DNA of 64,000 bases from Lachnospiraceae bacterium (GCA_022792535.1 JAAWBG010000095.1:1-64000); one strand, 5' to 3'. Numbered from the stretch's first letter, positions 7,028 to 16,077 are shown. Numbers and translations are program-made. The notes: generated from the letters alone by a model not told the origin.

Positions 7028-8971
7028 ATGAAAAAGAAAATATGTCACATCTTAGCTATTGCATTGGTTTTTATTATGACACTGTCCACTGTGGAAACAA
7101 CTGTTCCCACCACTGTCCAGGCTAAGTCAAAGACTACGACAGTAAATAAAAGCATAACCCTTACCACCTCAAAGACTATAAAGACGAAGTATACGATTAA
7201 GTCCGTGAAATCCAGCAAGTCTTCTATACTCTCGGCAAAAAAGGTATCCTCTAAAAAATTTAAAGTGACGTCCAAGTACAAATATGGTTCTGCCGTCATA
7301 ACAGTAAAATTTAAAAATGGAAAAACAACAAAATATAAATACAATGTGGGAAAATACTCCTTGAAAAAAGGTAAAAAGACCACTGTATCCACAAAATATA
7401 CGATTAAGTCTGTGAAATCTGACAAGACGAAAATCGCTTCTGTGAAAAAAGCTTCTTCAAAAAAGTTTAAAGTTACTGCAAAAAAAGCCGGCACAGCAAA
7501 AATTACGGTAAAATTTAAAAATGGAAAGAAAGCAGTATATTATTTCAAAGTAACCGGAAGTTCCGGCGGCGGAAATAATAACAATAATAATAGTAATAAT
7601 AATAATAATGATAACAATAATGATAACAACAATAATAACAGCAAAAAAGTTTCTCTGAACAAGACTTCATTAACCATGAATGAGGGAGACAGCGCCACCC
7701 TTGCACTTTCCATTCCATCCTCATATACCGATAAACCTATGGTGTTTTGGGAATCCAGTAATACATCTGTCGTTACCGTTCCATATATAGATTATACAAA
7801 TATAAATCAAAAAGAAATGGAACAAATAACCATAAAAGCTGTGGGAAAAGGAAGTGCTACCATTACAGTGTTATGTACCTTCCATACAGAAGAAGTTGTG
7901 CTTACCTGCCGGGTAACGGTAAACGAATCCAAAAAAAGCGCCTCAGTATTTGGTTTTTCTATAACAGCGTATACAAGTAAGAGTACTTTTAAAAACGATG
8001 CCTGCTTCAGTCGTAACACAGACGGAACGAATACATACGAAACTTTCTTTTACTGCAATGGCAGCGAATATTGGCTGAATCGTAATGTAACTTTTGAAGT
8101 AACAGACGTAACACCTGCAGCCTATGCCAAGATGTACTCCGATATGGGAATTAAATACCAGGCGCCTACTCTAAAAGTAGACTCCGCCGCTTCCGACTTG
8201 AGGGAATGGAACGCAAAGGAAGGGCAGGTTAACTGGAGCCCTATCAAAATTCAGGAACCATTTACCAATGCGGGCCCAGGGCAAAGTACAGTTACAGCTA
8301 CAGGGGGAAAAAAATTGATTATAAATGCTGGAATGGGTACAAGAGCTGTAAAATTAGTGGCAAAACAGGGTGATAAGGTACTAGACTACATTTATCTGAC
8401 AAGTAACTCCCGGAATAAGGATAATCCTTCTACTTATTCCAAGTACGATCAAGATCTATATCGTGCAGTTCTCAATAAAGTAGAACAAGCCCTCTGGAAA
8501 CCAGGAATGACAAATTGTGAAAAATTGTCTGCCCTGAAAGACTATATCAATACTACAAATCATTACCCAAAGGATTATATTACTTCAAAGGAATACAATT
8601 CAACTTTTTGGAAAAACTGGTCTGTAGACAATACATATATCATGACAACAGATAAAATATTAAATGACATTATGATATTTCAAGGAGGCATCTGCGATTG
8701 TTGGGCAGCCCAAAATCTTATGACAATCGCAATAAATGATCTTGGAATTCCAAAAATTAAAGATGGCACAGTAAATGGGGAAGGCGTGTGGCTTGGTTTT
8801 GGCTCCAACAGCACAAACCCAATCAATCCAAGCCATATGACTATGTTCTACAAGGATTCCCAGGGAACCCTTTACGGATTTGACGTCAATGGAATGACCT
8901 ATAATCCTTCAGAGAAAGAAATCACCTGCGAAGAACATAAATGCAGAGAGAAATTGATTTCTTTGAAATAA
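7028..8971 (+). CDS. Secreted multidomain protein with C-terminal transglutaminase-like domain
   Basis: 647 residues with GGGAGG 6 bases before the ATG. A signal peptide ends near TTVQAKS (about 32). Two Lys/Thr-rich beta repeats follow, sharing KYTIKSVKS...KKFKVT...ITVKFKNGK (about 52-107 and 119-174). Next come a low-complexity Asn/Asp linker (about 180-205), a BIG2/Ig-like domain (KKVSLNKTSLTMNEGDSATL...ATITVLC) and a C-terminal domain. The latter has GGICDCWAAQNLMTIAINDLGIP, SHMTMFY and GFDVNG, which fit a transglutaminase-like Cys-His-Asp triad. It probably acts at the cell surface on peptides or crosslinks. It has its own operator-like palindrome and terminator. No anchor motif was seen. 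Confidence 0.8.
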   Translation: MKKKICHILAIALVFIMTLSTVETTVPTTVQAKSKTTTVNKSITLTTSKTIKTKYTIKSVKSSKSSILSAKKVSSKKFKVTSKYKYGSAVITVKFKNGKTTKYKYNVGKYSLKKGKKTTVSTKYTIKSVKSDKTKIASVKKASSKKFKVTAKKAGTAKITVKFKNGKKAVYYFKVTGSSGGGNNNNNNSNNNNNDNNNDNNNNNSKKVSLNKTSLTMNEGDSATLALSIPSSYTDKPMVFWESSNTSVVTVPYIDYTNINQKEMEQITIKAVGKGSATITVLCTFHTEEVVLTCRVTVNESKKSASVFGFSITAYTSKSTFKNDACFSRNTDGTNTYETFFYCNGSEYWLNRNVTFEVTDVTPAAYAKMYSDMGIKYQAPTLKVDSAASDLREWNAKEGQVNWSPIKIQEPFTNAGPGQSTVTATGGKKLIINAGMGTRAVKLVAKQGDKVLDYIYLTSNSRNKDNPSTYSKYDQDLYRAVLNKVEQALWKPGMTNCEKLSALKDYINTTNHYPKDYITSKEYNSTFWKNWSVDNTYIMTTDKILNDIMIFQGGICDCWAAQNLMTIAINDLGIPKIKDGTVNGEGVWLGFGSNSTNPINPSHMTMFYKDSQGTLYGFDVNGMTYNPSEKEITCEEHKCREKLISLK

Positions 8972-9006
8972 AGTCTTTTGAATTTCGTTAAACATTTCTA
9001 AATTTT

Positions 9007-9052
9007 TCAGGAGTCACTGCAAAATGCAGCGGCTCCTGTTATCTTTTATCTC
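9007..9052 (+). terminator. Terminator after the transglutaminase-like gene
   Basis: The hairpin CAGGAG-TCACTGC-AAAAT-GCAGCGG-CTCCTG is followed by TTATCTTTTATCTCTTT. It lies 36 bp past the stop and before spmA. Confidence 0.75.
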
Positions 9053-9116
9053 TTTGTAACACTTTCCTCCCTTTTGCATAAAATAAAATAACTGTATATT
9101 TTGGAGGTTTCTTCTC

Positions 9117-9743
9117 ATGCTTAATTATCTATGGGGATTTATGATTGTGATCGGCATTCTCTACGGAGCTGTTACTGGAAATCTTCCTGCTGTTACCAAC
9201 GCTGCTCTTGATTCCTCAAAAGAAGCCGTTACCCTCTGCATCACCATGCTGGGCGTTATGTCCCTCTGGGTGGGCCTTATGAGAATTGCAGAAAACTGCG
9301 GCATCATTTCCGGCGCCACAAAACTTCTGCACCCTCTTTTGCATTTTATGTTTCCGAAGATTCCACAAGGACACAAGGCAAATGAATATATTTCCACAAA
9401 TATCATTGCCAATGTCTTTGGATTGGGCTGGGCCGCAACCCCCGCCGGATTGAAAGCAATGGAAGAGATGGGAAAACTGAACCACGACAGCCCTGTGGCC
9501 AGCAAAGACATGTGCACCTTTCTGATCCTCAATGTATCTTCTTTTCAGCTGATTCCAGTAAATATGATCGCTTACCGCAGTCAATATGGCTCCGCCAATC
9601 CTGCCGCCATTTTAGGCCCTGCCATGATCGCCACTTGTTTTTCCACATTAGCTGGAATCTTCTTTGCCAAGACCATGTACCTATTGCCGGAAAAACATCC
9701 TTCTTCTACATATAAAAAGAAAAAAGGAGGAATCTTTCATTGA
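9117..9743 (+). CDS. spmA: Spore maturation protein A
   Basis: This 208-residue membrane protein matches SpmA over its full length: repeated hydrophobic segments, AENCGIISGATKLLHPLLHFMFP, the conserved NEYISTNIIANVFGLGWAATPAGLKAMEEM, and FLILNVSSFQLIPVN. GGAGG lies 9 bases upstream of the ATG. SpmA and SpmB are nucleoside-transporter-gate-like membrane proteins needed for full dehydration of the spore core in Bacillus and Clostridium. The stop overlaps the TTG start of spmB, the usual two-gene operon. The gene supports a sporulating ancestry. Confidence 0.95.
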   Translation: MLNYLWGFMIVIGILYGAVTGNLPAVTNAALDSSKEAVTLCITMLGVMSLWVGLMRIAENCGIISGATKLLHPLLHFMFPKIPQGHKANEYISTNIIANVFGLGWAATPAGLKAMEEMGKLNHDSPVASKDMCTFLILNVSSFQLIPVNMIAYRSQYGSANPAAILGPAMIATCFSTLAGIFFAKTMYLLPEKHPSSTYKKKKGGIFH

Positions 9744-10270
9744 AAATTCTCCTTTTTCTATCAGACGCCACGATTCCGTTGCTGATCTTTTCTATTGTGG
9801 GATATGGCCTGTTAAATCATCACAATGTATACGACGATTTTATCAAAGGAGCCAAAGATGGATTTCAGACTGTCATCGGTATTATGCCTACCTTGATCGG
9901 ACTTATGGTAGGCGTAGGCATTCTGCGTGCCTCTGGCTTCCTGGATTTTCTGGCCACTGGGCTGGGTATTATCACGGAACCTCTGCATTTTCCGGCAGAG
10001 CTTGTTCCTGTCTCCATTGTAAAAATGTTTTCTTCCTCTGCAGCCACCGGGTTAGTTCTGGATATTTTCAAGGAATATGGCCCTGATTCCTATTTTGGAA
10101 CTATAACTTCCATTATGATGAGCTGCACAGAAACGATTTTCTATACCATGAGCGTCTATTTTATGACAGCTAAGGTGCAAAAGACCAGGTACACACTGGC
10201 CGGCGCATTATTTGCCACCTTGATCGGAACCATTGCCAGCGTGATTCTAGCGCAATTTATGATCTATTAG
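9740..10270 (+). CDS. spmB: Spore maturation protein B
   Basis: 176 residues starting at a TTG that overlaps the spmA stop (TTGA). AAAGGAGG ends 9 bases before it, and no better start exists. SpmB-type sequence: several membrane segments, GAKDGFQTVIGIMPTLIGLMVGVGILRASG, VKMFSSSAATGLVLDIFKEYGPDS and IMSCTETIFYTMSVYF. It works with SpmA in spore-core dehydration. Its last 14 bases overlap the 3' end of the convergent symporter gene. Confidence 0.95.
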   Translation: MKILLFLSDATIPLLIFSIVGYGLLNHHNVYDDFIKGAKDGFQTVIGIMPTLIGLMVGVGILRASGFLDFLATGLGIITEPLHFPAELVPVSIVKMFSSSAATGLVLDIFKEYGPDSYFGTITSIMMSCTETIFYTMSVYFMTAKVQKTRYTLAGALFATLIGTIASVILAQFMIY

Positions 10271-11678
10271 ACACAAAAGAATGGCTATCCACTTTTCTGA
10301 GATACTTTCTTGTCTCCTTCACCACCACGCCATTTAAAGCAATAATTCCAATCAGATTAGGGATGGCCATCAATCCGTTTAAAATATCTGCAATTGTCCA
10401 AACTGCAGAAACAGAAAAAAATGGAGCTGCAAAAATACATACAATATATAATCTGCGATAAGCTTTTAAAATATCTTTTCCTCCGCCGGTAAGATATTCC
10501 AAACATTTTTCACTGTAATAATTCCATCCAATAATGGTGGTAAATGCAAAACAGATCAGACAAAACATTAGAATAAAAGAAGAAACTGCAGGAGCAAAGG
10601 GAAGTCCTGTCTGAAATGCCTTTGTGGTCACATCGACTCCGTCTAATCCTATGTTCCAAGTACCAGTGATCACAATGGTAAGTCCTGTCATGGTACAGAT
10701 AATCACCGTATCAATCACTGTTCCCAGCATAGACACCAGCCCTTGAGCCGCCGGTTCTTCTGTCTGCACTGCAGCAGCCGCAATGGGGGCGCTTCCAAGA
10801 CCTGCCTCGTTAGAAAAAATTCCTCTGGCAACTCCTTTCTGCATAGCAGTCATCATCGCTCCCAAAGCGCCTCCTGCAGCCGCTTTCATGCCAAAAGCGC
10901 TTTGTACAATTGTGACGACAGCCGCCGGTATCTCCCGTACATGAAAGATCAGGATCAGCATAGCCGCTGTAATATAGGTAAGGGCCATAAAGGGAATCAA
11001 CACCTGAGCCACGCCGGAAATCCGCTGGAGTCCTCCAATCACCACAAGAGCTGTACAAAGAGTGATGAGTATTCCTGCAATGACAACGCTCCAAGAATAT
11101 TCTCTTCCTAAAAGCTCCAGAGTCCACTGATTTTTGGGATCAAAAAAGTTATTTACCGCACTGGTAATTCCATTGATCTGGGTAAAGGTTCCGATCCCTA
11201 AAAGTCCCGCTCCAACGCCAAAAAAAGCAAAGAGCTTGCCTAACCATTTCCATCTCTTCCCCATTCCATTTTCTATGTAATAAAAAGGACCGCCTACAAT
11301 ATGCCCGTCCTCTGCCACTACGCGATACTTCACAGCTAGAAGGCATTCTGCATATTTTGTAACCGTTCCCACGATTGCTGCCGCCACCATCCAAAAGAGA
11401 GCTCCCGGCCCTCCGGCCACTATGGCTGTGGCAACACCTACAATATTTCCTGTTCCTATGGTTGCAGATAAGGCAGTACACAGAGCCCCGAATCCTGATA
11501 TCTCTCCTTCCCCTGTCTTTTCTTCTGAAAATAGATTACGCACTGCCAGAGACAGACGCTTTATCTGGAGCCCCTGAAGACGAATGGTCAGAAAAATTCC
11601 TGTAGACAAGATCAGCAGGATCAGAGGAAGTCCCCATACCATATCGTCTATTTCTTTTAAAAATCCATCAATTGTCAT
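10257..11678 (-). CDS. Sodium:alanine/glycine symporter (AGCS family)
   Basis: The 473-residue integral membrane protein has AGCS signatures: TIGTGNIVGVATAIVAGGPGALFWM near the N-terminus, KYAECLLAVKYR, GGPFYYIENGMG, and SNEAGLGSAPIAAAAVQTEEPAAQGLVSMLGTVIDT. About ten to eleven hydrophobic helices are seen. It imports small neutral amino acids with Na+. It is monocistronic. Its stop lies inside the convergent spmB end (14-bp overlap), so the two mRNAs have complementary 3' ends. Confidence 0.93.
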   Translation of the reverse strand: MTIDGFLKEIDDMVWGLPLILLILSTGIFLTIRLQGLQIKRLSLAVRNLFSEEKTGEGEISGFGALCTALSATIGTGNIVGVATAIVAGGPGALFWMVAAAIVGTVTKYAECLLAVKYRVVAEDGHIVGGPFYYIENGMGKRWKWLGKLFAFFGVGAGLLGIGTFTQINGITSAVNNFFDPKNQWTLELLGREYSWSVVIAGILITLCTALVVIGGLQRISGVAQVLIPFMALTYITAAMLILIFHVREIPAAVVTIVQSAFGMKAAAGGALGAMMTAMQKGVARGIFSNEAGLGSAPIAAAAVQTEEPAAQGLVSMLGTVIDTVIICTMTGLTIVITGTWNIGLDGVDVTTKAFQTGLPFAPAVSSFILMFCLICFAFTTIIGWNYYSEKCLEYLTGGGKDILKAYRRLYIVCIFAAPFFSVSAVWTIADILNGLMAIPNLIGIIALNGVVVKETRKYLRKVDSHSFVSNRS

Positions 11679-11735
11679 AAATCCTCCAACTTTTCTAAAA
11701 TTCTACCCTTCTGCACTAGAATCTAAATCTCACCT

Positions 11736-12611
11736 TTAATCCAGATATCTTGCAAGCTGAGGCATCCAATCCCCCACAAACACTTCATCTTTCTGTATCT
11801 CTTCAATCATAGGCTTAAAAAACCGCACCAAAAGCCGGGTAATCTCCCCCCATTGAGGACATGACGTTTTCCATCTTTTATTCTGTCGTTTCCATCTTTT
11901 ATTCATGTATTCATAAGTTTCGTAATCTTGAATAATAGCCAGGCGATCTTCCAATGCAGGAATGGGATGATCCAGGATCAGCTGCTCAAAACTTTGAGAT
12001 ACCTTCCTTCCCTCTACCACTTCATTTGTGATAATATCATAAATATCCTGATACCAAGACAAACTTTTGATCAATTCCAAATGGTCAATAATCTTATAAA
12101 AACTTCTGGCCAGATATTCCTCCAACGTAAACATATAATAGATTACTTCTTCTGATTCTGAAACTTCTTCCTTCAATATCCTCTCTTCTAAAGAATCGCT
12201 CTTTCCCAAATAAGGAATAATTTCAAGTTCAAAAATAATCTGAAAGGGCCATTTTGCAACTTTCAGACGAATTCTAGGATTCTCATCTCCCTCCTCCCAT
12301 CTAGTTTCCTGTTTTTTGCACAAAAGCACTCGTACCTCTTCTATCTCTTCCTGTTCTCTTTCTTCCTCTTCCAAAGAAAATAATTCTTCCAGCATTTCCA
12401 CCGTATCTGCCACATTTTCTTCCCAAACAAAAAATTCTAGATGATTTAACAGATTTTTCTCATACCACTCTTTTCTCAAAATACTGTCTTTTCTGAGAAT
12501 CAGCTTATCTTGCAAAGAAGAAGTTCCTATTCTTTGTATTATTTGTTTTGCTCCATATCCTGCCGCCAGATTGATATCAGAAACACGATATGATCCAGTC
12601 TCTTTCTCCAT
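11736..12611 (-). CDS. Uncharacterised acidic protein, possibly nucleotidyltransferase (AbiEii)-like
   Basis: About 291 residues. I prefer the ATG of MEKETGSYRV because AAGGA lies ~8 bases upstream; an ATG three codons earlier is possible. There is no signal peptide or membrane segment. The middle is very acidic (LEEEEREQEEIEEVRV). The stretch YYMFTLEEYLARSFYKIID...LSWYQDIYDIIT recalls the ExxxAxKxxxxxxR...RDxYDl segment of AbiEii/COG2253 nucleotidyltransferases, but I cannot find the upstream GG(S/T)xxR and DxD motifs. Family assignment is weak. It stands alone between the symporter and a repeat cluster. Confidence 0.6.
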   Translation of the reverse strand: MEKETGSYRVSDINLAAGYGAKQIIQRIGTSSLQDKLILRKDSILRKEWYEKNLLNHLEFFVWEENVADTVEMLEELFSLEEEEREQEEIEEVRVLLCKKQETRWEEGDENPRIRLKVAKWPFQIIFELEIIPYLGKSDSLEERILKEEVSESEEVIYYMFTLEEYLARSFYKIIDHLELIKSLSWYQDIYDIITNEVVEGRKVSQSFEQLILDHPIPALEDRLAIIQDYETYEYMNKRWKRQNKRWKTSCPQWGEITRLLVRFFKPMIEEIQKDEVFVGDWMPQLARYLD

Positions 12612-12771
12612 TCTGTTCATCCTTACATTTTCATTTTTATCTTGATTAATTTCAGAGGCTTCTCATCCTCAAATCCATATGATACATGTTACAAATGTAG
12701 CGTTTTTATTATATTCTTATCCACTTTTTCTGTCAATTATGAATCAGATTCTTTTGTTTTATCAGAAAAAT

Positions 12772-13095
12772 TTTTCTATAAGTGAACAAAGTGGGCAAGC
12801 CCAAATCAACTTCCCTGCCCCTCAATCTTGAGGGGATTGCACACTTTGGCGCGCCGAGTGCAGTCGCTTTAGCGACATATTCCTTTTGCACAAGTGCGCA
12901 TATTATTTTTCTCTTATAGGAAGATACTTTCACATTTCAACGTGACAGAGTCTATCCTATACAAGAAAGAATCCTGCTTAGCAGGATTCTCCGCCTGCGG
13001 CGGACCGCTTGTGCGGTTCATTTCCTTTCCGCCGCAGTGCAATAATTCTTTATTCTCTTATAGGAAATCCGGAGGAATTTCTTATAAGAGAATAA
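12772..13095. repeat. Mosaic repeat locus 3: modules B-C-E-D
   Basis: The order is B (about 12772-12909; CCCCTCAATCTTGAGGGG, GTCGCTTTAGCGAC), C (12910-12967; ACTTTCAC...GTGACAGAGTC), E (12968-13056; AATCCTGCTTAGCAGGATT, CCGCCTGCGGCGG, CCGCTTGTGCGG) and D (13057-13095; palindrome with CTTATAGGAAA). Every junction carries a TATAGGAAA-type end. The 12612-13180 gap holds this and the dacF terminator, and no gene. Confidence 0.85.
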
Positions 13096-13131
13096 AAGGA
13101 CTATATACTTGTAAATATATCGTCCTTTTTT
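13094..13131 (-). terminator. Terminator of dacF
   Basis: Stem AAAAGGAC-ATATA with ATATAT-GTCCTTTTT around a short loop, followed by a T run on the minus strand, 50 bp past the dacF stop. Confidence 0.75.
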
Positions 13132-13180
13132 AACCAGTTTATTACTGTCTTTCTCTATAATTTTTTACTTTTTATTTCTT

Positions 13181-14545
13181 CTATTTTCTATCTTTTTTCT
13201 TTTTAAACTTTATATCTCGGAAATTCATTCTATTCTGTCTTCTGCATTCTATTTTATACTTAATCAAATAAAAATTATCCACAAAATGATAGATTCCAAA
13301 TCCAATTCCTGCCAAAAGAATTACTCCTAAAATTCCCAGCACAACATACTTAATATCTACTTTTACTACTTTTTTCTTGGAATCTTTTTTCTCTCCTTCT
13401 ATCTCTTCCTGGAATTGAAATTCAGATATTTTTGCATCTGTAATCTCTATATCTGTTCCTCCCACAATCCGATCTGCATAAGTATATTGAATTCTGCCTA
13501 TAATGTCATCTGAATTTTTTACTTCCTTTACCTTTGGAACAGCATCTGTAAATACAGCTGCCTTGGGAAGTACGATACATCCTTCTTTGTTTAGACCTAA
13601 AAGGGATTCTTCATTCTCAAAAATCTTATTTTCTTTTACATTCTGTTCATAACTTTTCTCATTTTCCGCCACATTCCACAACTGAAAATTTTCAAAACAA
13701 TAATCGAAAAGATTTCTGGTATCCAGATAATGATTGGGAGCTTGTTCCCGCATAACCACACAGATCAAAGTCATACCGTCTTTTTCTGCAAAAGTAGCCA
13801 GGGTACTTCCCGCTACGCTGGTATATCCTGTCTTCCCTCCAATACAATAATCATACAGATACTGTTTATCCCCCTTGTAATCATTTAACATCTTGTGGTG
13901 ATTGCTGAGATAAGTCTCTTCTTCATGTTTATTCGTGGGAGGAATTTTATGACGTCTGGTGCCGACAATCATCCGGAATAAATCATTTTTCAAAGCTTCT
14001 TTCGCTATCAGCGCCATATCATAAGCGCTTGTCCAATGATTCTCATCCGGCAGACCATGTGGATTATTGAAATGAGTGTCTTTACATCCAAGTTCTTCTG
14101 CCTTCTGATTCATCATATTGATAAAATCTTCGTAACTTTCCCCCACATGTTCTGCAATGGCATAGCCGCACTCATTGGCAGACTCTAACATCAATCCATA
14201 GAGACATTCTTCCATGGTCATAACTTCATCCACATCTCTGGAAATACCGGAACCTTCCGTTCTGTAAACTGCATTTTTGGAAAATACTACCTCTTCGTCC
14301 ATATTGCTGTTTTCAATGGCTAAAAGACTTGTCATAATTTTTGTGATACTTGCAGGATAGGACTGCTGATGGGAATTCTTTTCATATAAAATCGTTCCGG
14401 TAGACGCTTCCATCACAATGATGGATTCTCCTAAAGTCTGAGGACCTTCCGGCCAATATTCTTCTGCCTGCACAGGAATAACATTTATCTGGAAGAGACA
14501 CAGCATTCCCAGCATCAGACTTATCCATTTGTTTTTCCTTTTCAT
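13181..14545 (-). CDS. D-alanyl-D-alanine carboxypeptidase (DacF/PBP5-like)
   Basis: 454 residues. The signal peptide ends near PVQAEE (27). The three serine-peptidase motifs are intact: SxxK as Ser66-Ile-Thr-Lys69, SxN as Ser122-Ala-Asn124, and KTG as Lys238-Thr-Gly240 in GGKTGYTSVAGSTL. A beta-rich C-terminal domain follows, then one membrane helix (YVVLGILGVILLAGIGFGIYHFV) and a Lys-rich cytoplasmic tail. It trims the terminal D-Ala of peptidoglycan pentapeptide outside the cell. The C-terminal transmembrane helix replaces the amphipathic anchor of E. coli PBP5. Which paralogue it is (DacA, B or F) cannot be settled here. Confidence 0.92.
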   Translation of the reverse strand: MKRKNKWISLMLGMLCLFQINVIPVQAEEYWPEGPQTLGESIIVMEASTGTILYEKNSHQQSYPASITKIMTSLLAIENSNMDEEVVFSKNAVYRTEGSGISRDVDEVMTMEECLYGLMLESANECGYAIAEHVGESYEDFINMMNQKAEELGCKDTHFNNPHGLPDENHWTSAYDMALIAKEALKNDLFRMIVGTRRHKIPPTNKHEEETYLSNHHKMLNDYKGDKQYLYDYCIGGKTGYTSVAGSTLATFAEKDGMTLICVVMREQAPNHYLDTRNLFDYCFENFQLWNVAENEKSYEQNVKENKIFENEESLLGLNKEGCIVLPKAAVFTDAVPKVKEVKNSDDIIGRIQYTYADRIVGGTDIEITDAKISEFQFQEEIEGEKKDSKKKVVKVDIKYVVLGILGVILLAGIGFGIYHFVDNFYLIKYKIECRRQNRMNFRDIKFKKKKDRK

Positions 14546-14714
14546 AAAAATTTCTCCTTATGTCCAGTTTTTCTTTTCATTTCATAGGTAATCTTAAAGT
14601 GCGGTTTACATCCTTTCATATTTTACAAATTATCTCATTTATTTTACAATTCTATTACAATTTAATTTTGGTCTTAGTATAACATATTAAAAGCGGTAAG
14701 GCAACTTACCTTCT

Positions 14715-14831
14715 ACAGTTTGCAGTTTCCGCATTCTAAAACTTCAAACTGTGGAAACTTAAAACCTTCTATTCAAATAAAAAGGTTTATGATATACTTG
14801 TTACAGTTTCCTTCCCCCAGGGAAAGGAAAC
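14715..14831 (+). promoter_or_regulatory. trmB upstream region: repeated ACAGTTTSC motifs, -10 and leader hairpin
   Basis: ACAGTTTG-CAGTTTCC (14715-14730) is followed by CAAACTGT-GGAAACT (14745-14759). They can form two alternative inverted pairings. A third motif, ACAGTTTCC, lies at 14803-14811. TATACT (14793-14798) is a plausible -10. The transcript would begin with the hairpin GTTTCC-TTCCC...GGGAA-A-GGAAAC (14806-14831), just upstream of the ribosome binding site. Confidence 0.5.
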
Positions 14832-14859
14832 GCTATTTTACAACTATTTGGAGGTATTT

Positions 14860-15498
14860 ATGAGATTAAGAAATATACCAGGTTCCAGAGAAGCCATTGC
14901 AGAAAATTCATGGTGTATCCAAGATCCAGAACAGATAAAAGGAAACTGGCACGAAGTATTTAAAAATGACCACCCTATTCATCTTGAGATTGGTATGGGC
15001 AAAGGAAAGTTCCTTATGACCCTTGCTCAGCAAAATCCTCAGATTAATTATATTGGAATTGAAAAATATTCCAGCGTTCTTCTTCGGGGGCTTCAGAAAA
15101 TGGAAGAAGAACCTCTGGAAAATATTCGTTTTATCCGCATGGATGCAGAAACTATCTGCAATGTATTTCAGGAAGGAGAAGTGGATAAGATCTATCTGAA
15201 TTTCTCTGATCCCTGGCCCAAAGACCGTCACGCCAAACGCCGCCTGACTTCCCGGCAGTTTTTTGCCCGTTATCACTTGATCTTAAAAAAAGAAGGTCTT
15301 GTGGAATTTAAAACCGACAATCAGGATCTCTTTGATTTTTCTTTGGAAGAAGTGGAAAAGGCCGGATGGAAATTGGAAGCTTCCACCAGAGATCTTCACC
15401 ATGATGACAACATGAATCAGGGAAATGTAATGACAGAATATGAAGAACGTTTTTCTTCTATGGGAAATCCGATCTATAAATTGATTGCATCACGATAG
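14860..15498 (+). CDS. trmB: tRNA (guanine-N7)-methyltransferase
   Basis: 212 residues from the ATG of MRLRNIPGSREAI; GGAGG lies 5-6 bases upstream, and a TTG 12 bases earlier is inside the ribosome binding site. TrmB motifs: LEIGMGKGKFL (SAM site, about residues 44-54), NYIGIEKYSSVLLR, IYLNFSDPWPKDRHAKRRLT (catalytic Asp/Pro-rich block) and TEYEERFSSMGNPIYKL at the C-terminus. It makes m7G46 in tRNA with S-adenosylmethionine in the cytoplasm. A stable hairpin precedes its start. Confidence 0.96.
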   Translation: MRLRNIPGSREAIAENSWCIQDPEQIKGNWHEVFKNDHPIHLEIGMGKGKFLMTLAQQNPQINYIGIEKYSSVLLRGLQKMEEEPLENIRFIRMDAETICNVFQEGEVDKIYLNFSDPWPKDRHAKRRLTSRQFFARYHLILKKEGLVEFKTDNQDLFDFSLEEVEKAGWKLEASTRDLHHDDNMNQGNVMTEYEERFSSMGNPIYKLIASR

Positions 15499-15560
15499 AA
15501 AACAACGTATAATATGATTAATTCAAAATATAATATTCACAGACGGACAAAGGAGAAGTT

Positions 15561-15782
15561 ATGAAAACGACAAAGTTAATTGCTCCAATTATTATCACAA
15601 TCATTTTAGTAATGATCTTGTTGGTTTACCTTTTCTTGTGGGCTCTTGTTCCTCTGCCGATCGTCCTAAAATTTATATTATTTTTGATGCTGCTGGCTCT
15701 TATGGGAGTCTCAATTTATAACTTAGTGGAAAGAATACAGGAAATAAGGAGTGGTGAAGAAGATGATCTTAGTAAATACTGA
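15561..15782 (+). CDS. Small two-helix membrane protein
   Basis: 73 residues with two hydrophobic helices (about 7-28 and 33-52) and a charged C-terminal tail EIRSGEEDDLSKY. AAGGAG lies 8 bases upstream of the ATG. It overlaps the next gene by 20 bp, so translation is coupled. No family recognised. It may assist or anchor the YbjQ-like partner, which is inference from overlap only. Confidence 0.75.
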   Translation: MKTTKLIAPIIITIILVMILLVYLFLWALVPLPIVLKFILFLMLLALMGVSIYNLVERIQEIRSGEEDDLSKY

Positions 15783-16077
15783 TTATATTTCTGGAAAAGA
15801 ACTTGAAATGCTGGGTCTGGTAAAAGGAAGTACTATTCAGTCCAAAAACATTGGACGGGACATTACTCAGAGTTTTAAAACTATTGTAGGAGGCGAGCTA
15901 AAAGCCTACAACGATATGATGAATGACGCCAGAGCTCTTGCCACCAAACGTATGGTAGAAGAAGCATCATCTATGGGAGCCGACGCAATCGTGAATATCC
16001 GCTACGCTTCCTCTGCCATTATGCAGGGAGCTGCAGAAGTCATTGCTTATGGTACAGCGGTAAAATTTACAAATTAA
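15763..16077 (+). CDS. UPF0145 (YbjQ/YdjQ-type) protein
   Basis: 104 residues from the ATG of MILVNTDYI; AAGGAG lies 11 bases upstream, within the preceding gene. The UPF0145 pattern is clear: a short beta strand then GLVKGSTIQSKNIGRDITQSFKTIVGGELKAYNDMMNDARALATKRMVEEASSMGADAIVNIRY. Family members form pentameric rings and have been suggested to bind heavy metals; no activity is proven. It is coupled to the small membrane protein upstream. Confidence 0.9.
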   Translation: MILVNTDYISGKELEMLGLVKGSTIQSKNIGRDITQSFKTIVGGELKAYNDMMNDARALATKRMVEEASSMGADAIVNIRYASSAIMQGAAEVIAYGTAVKFTN

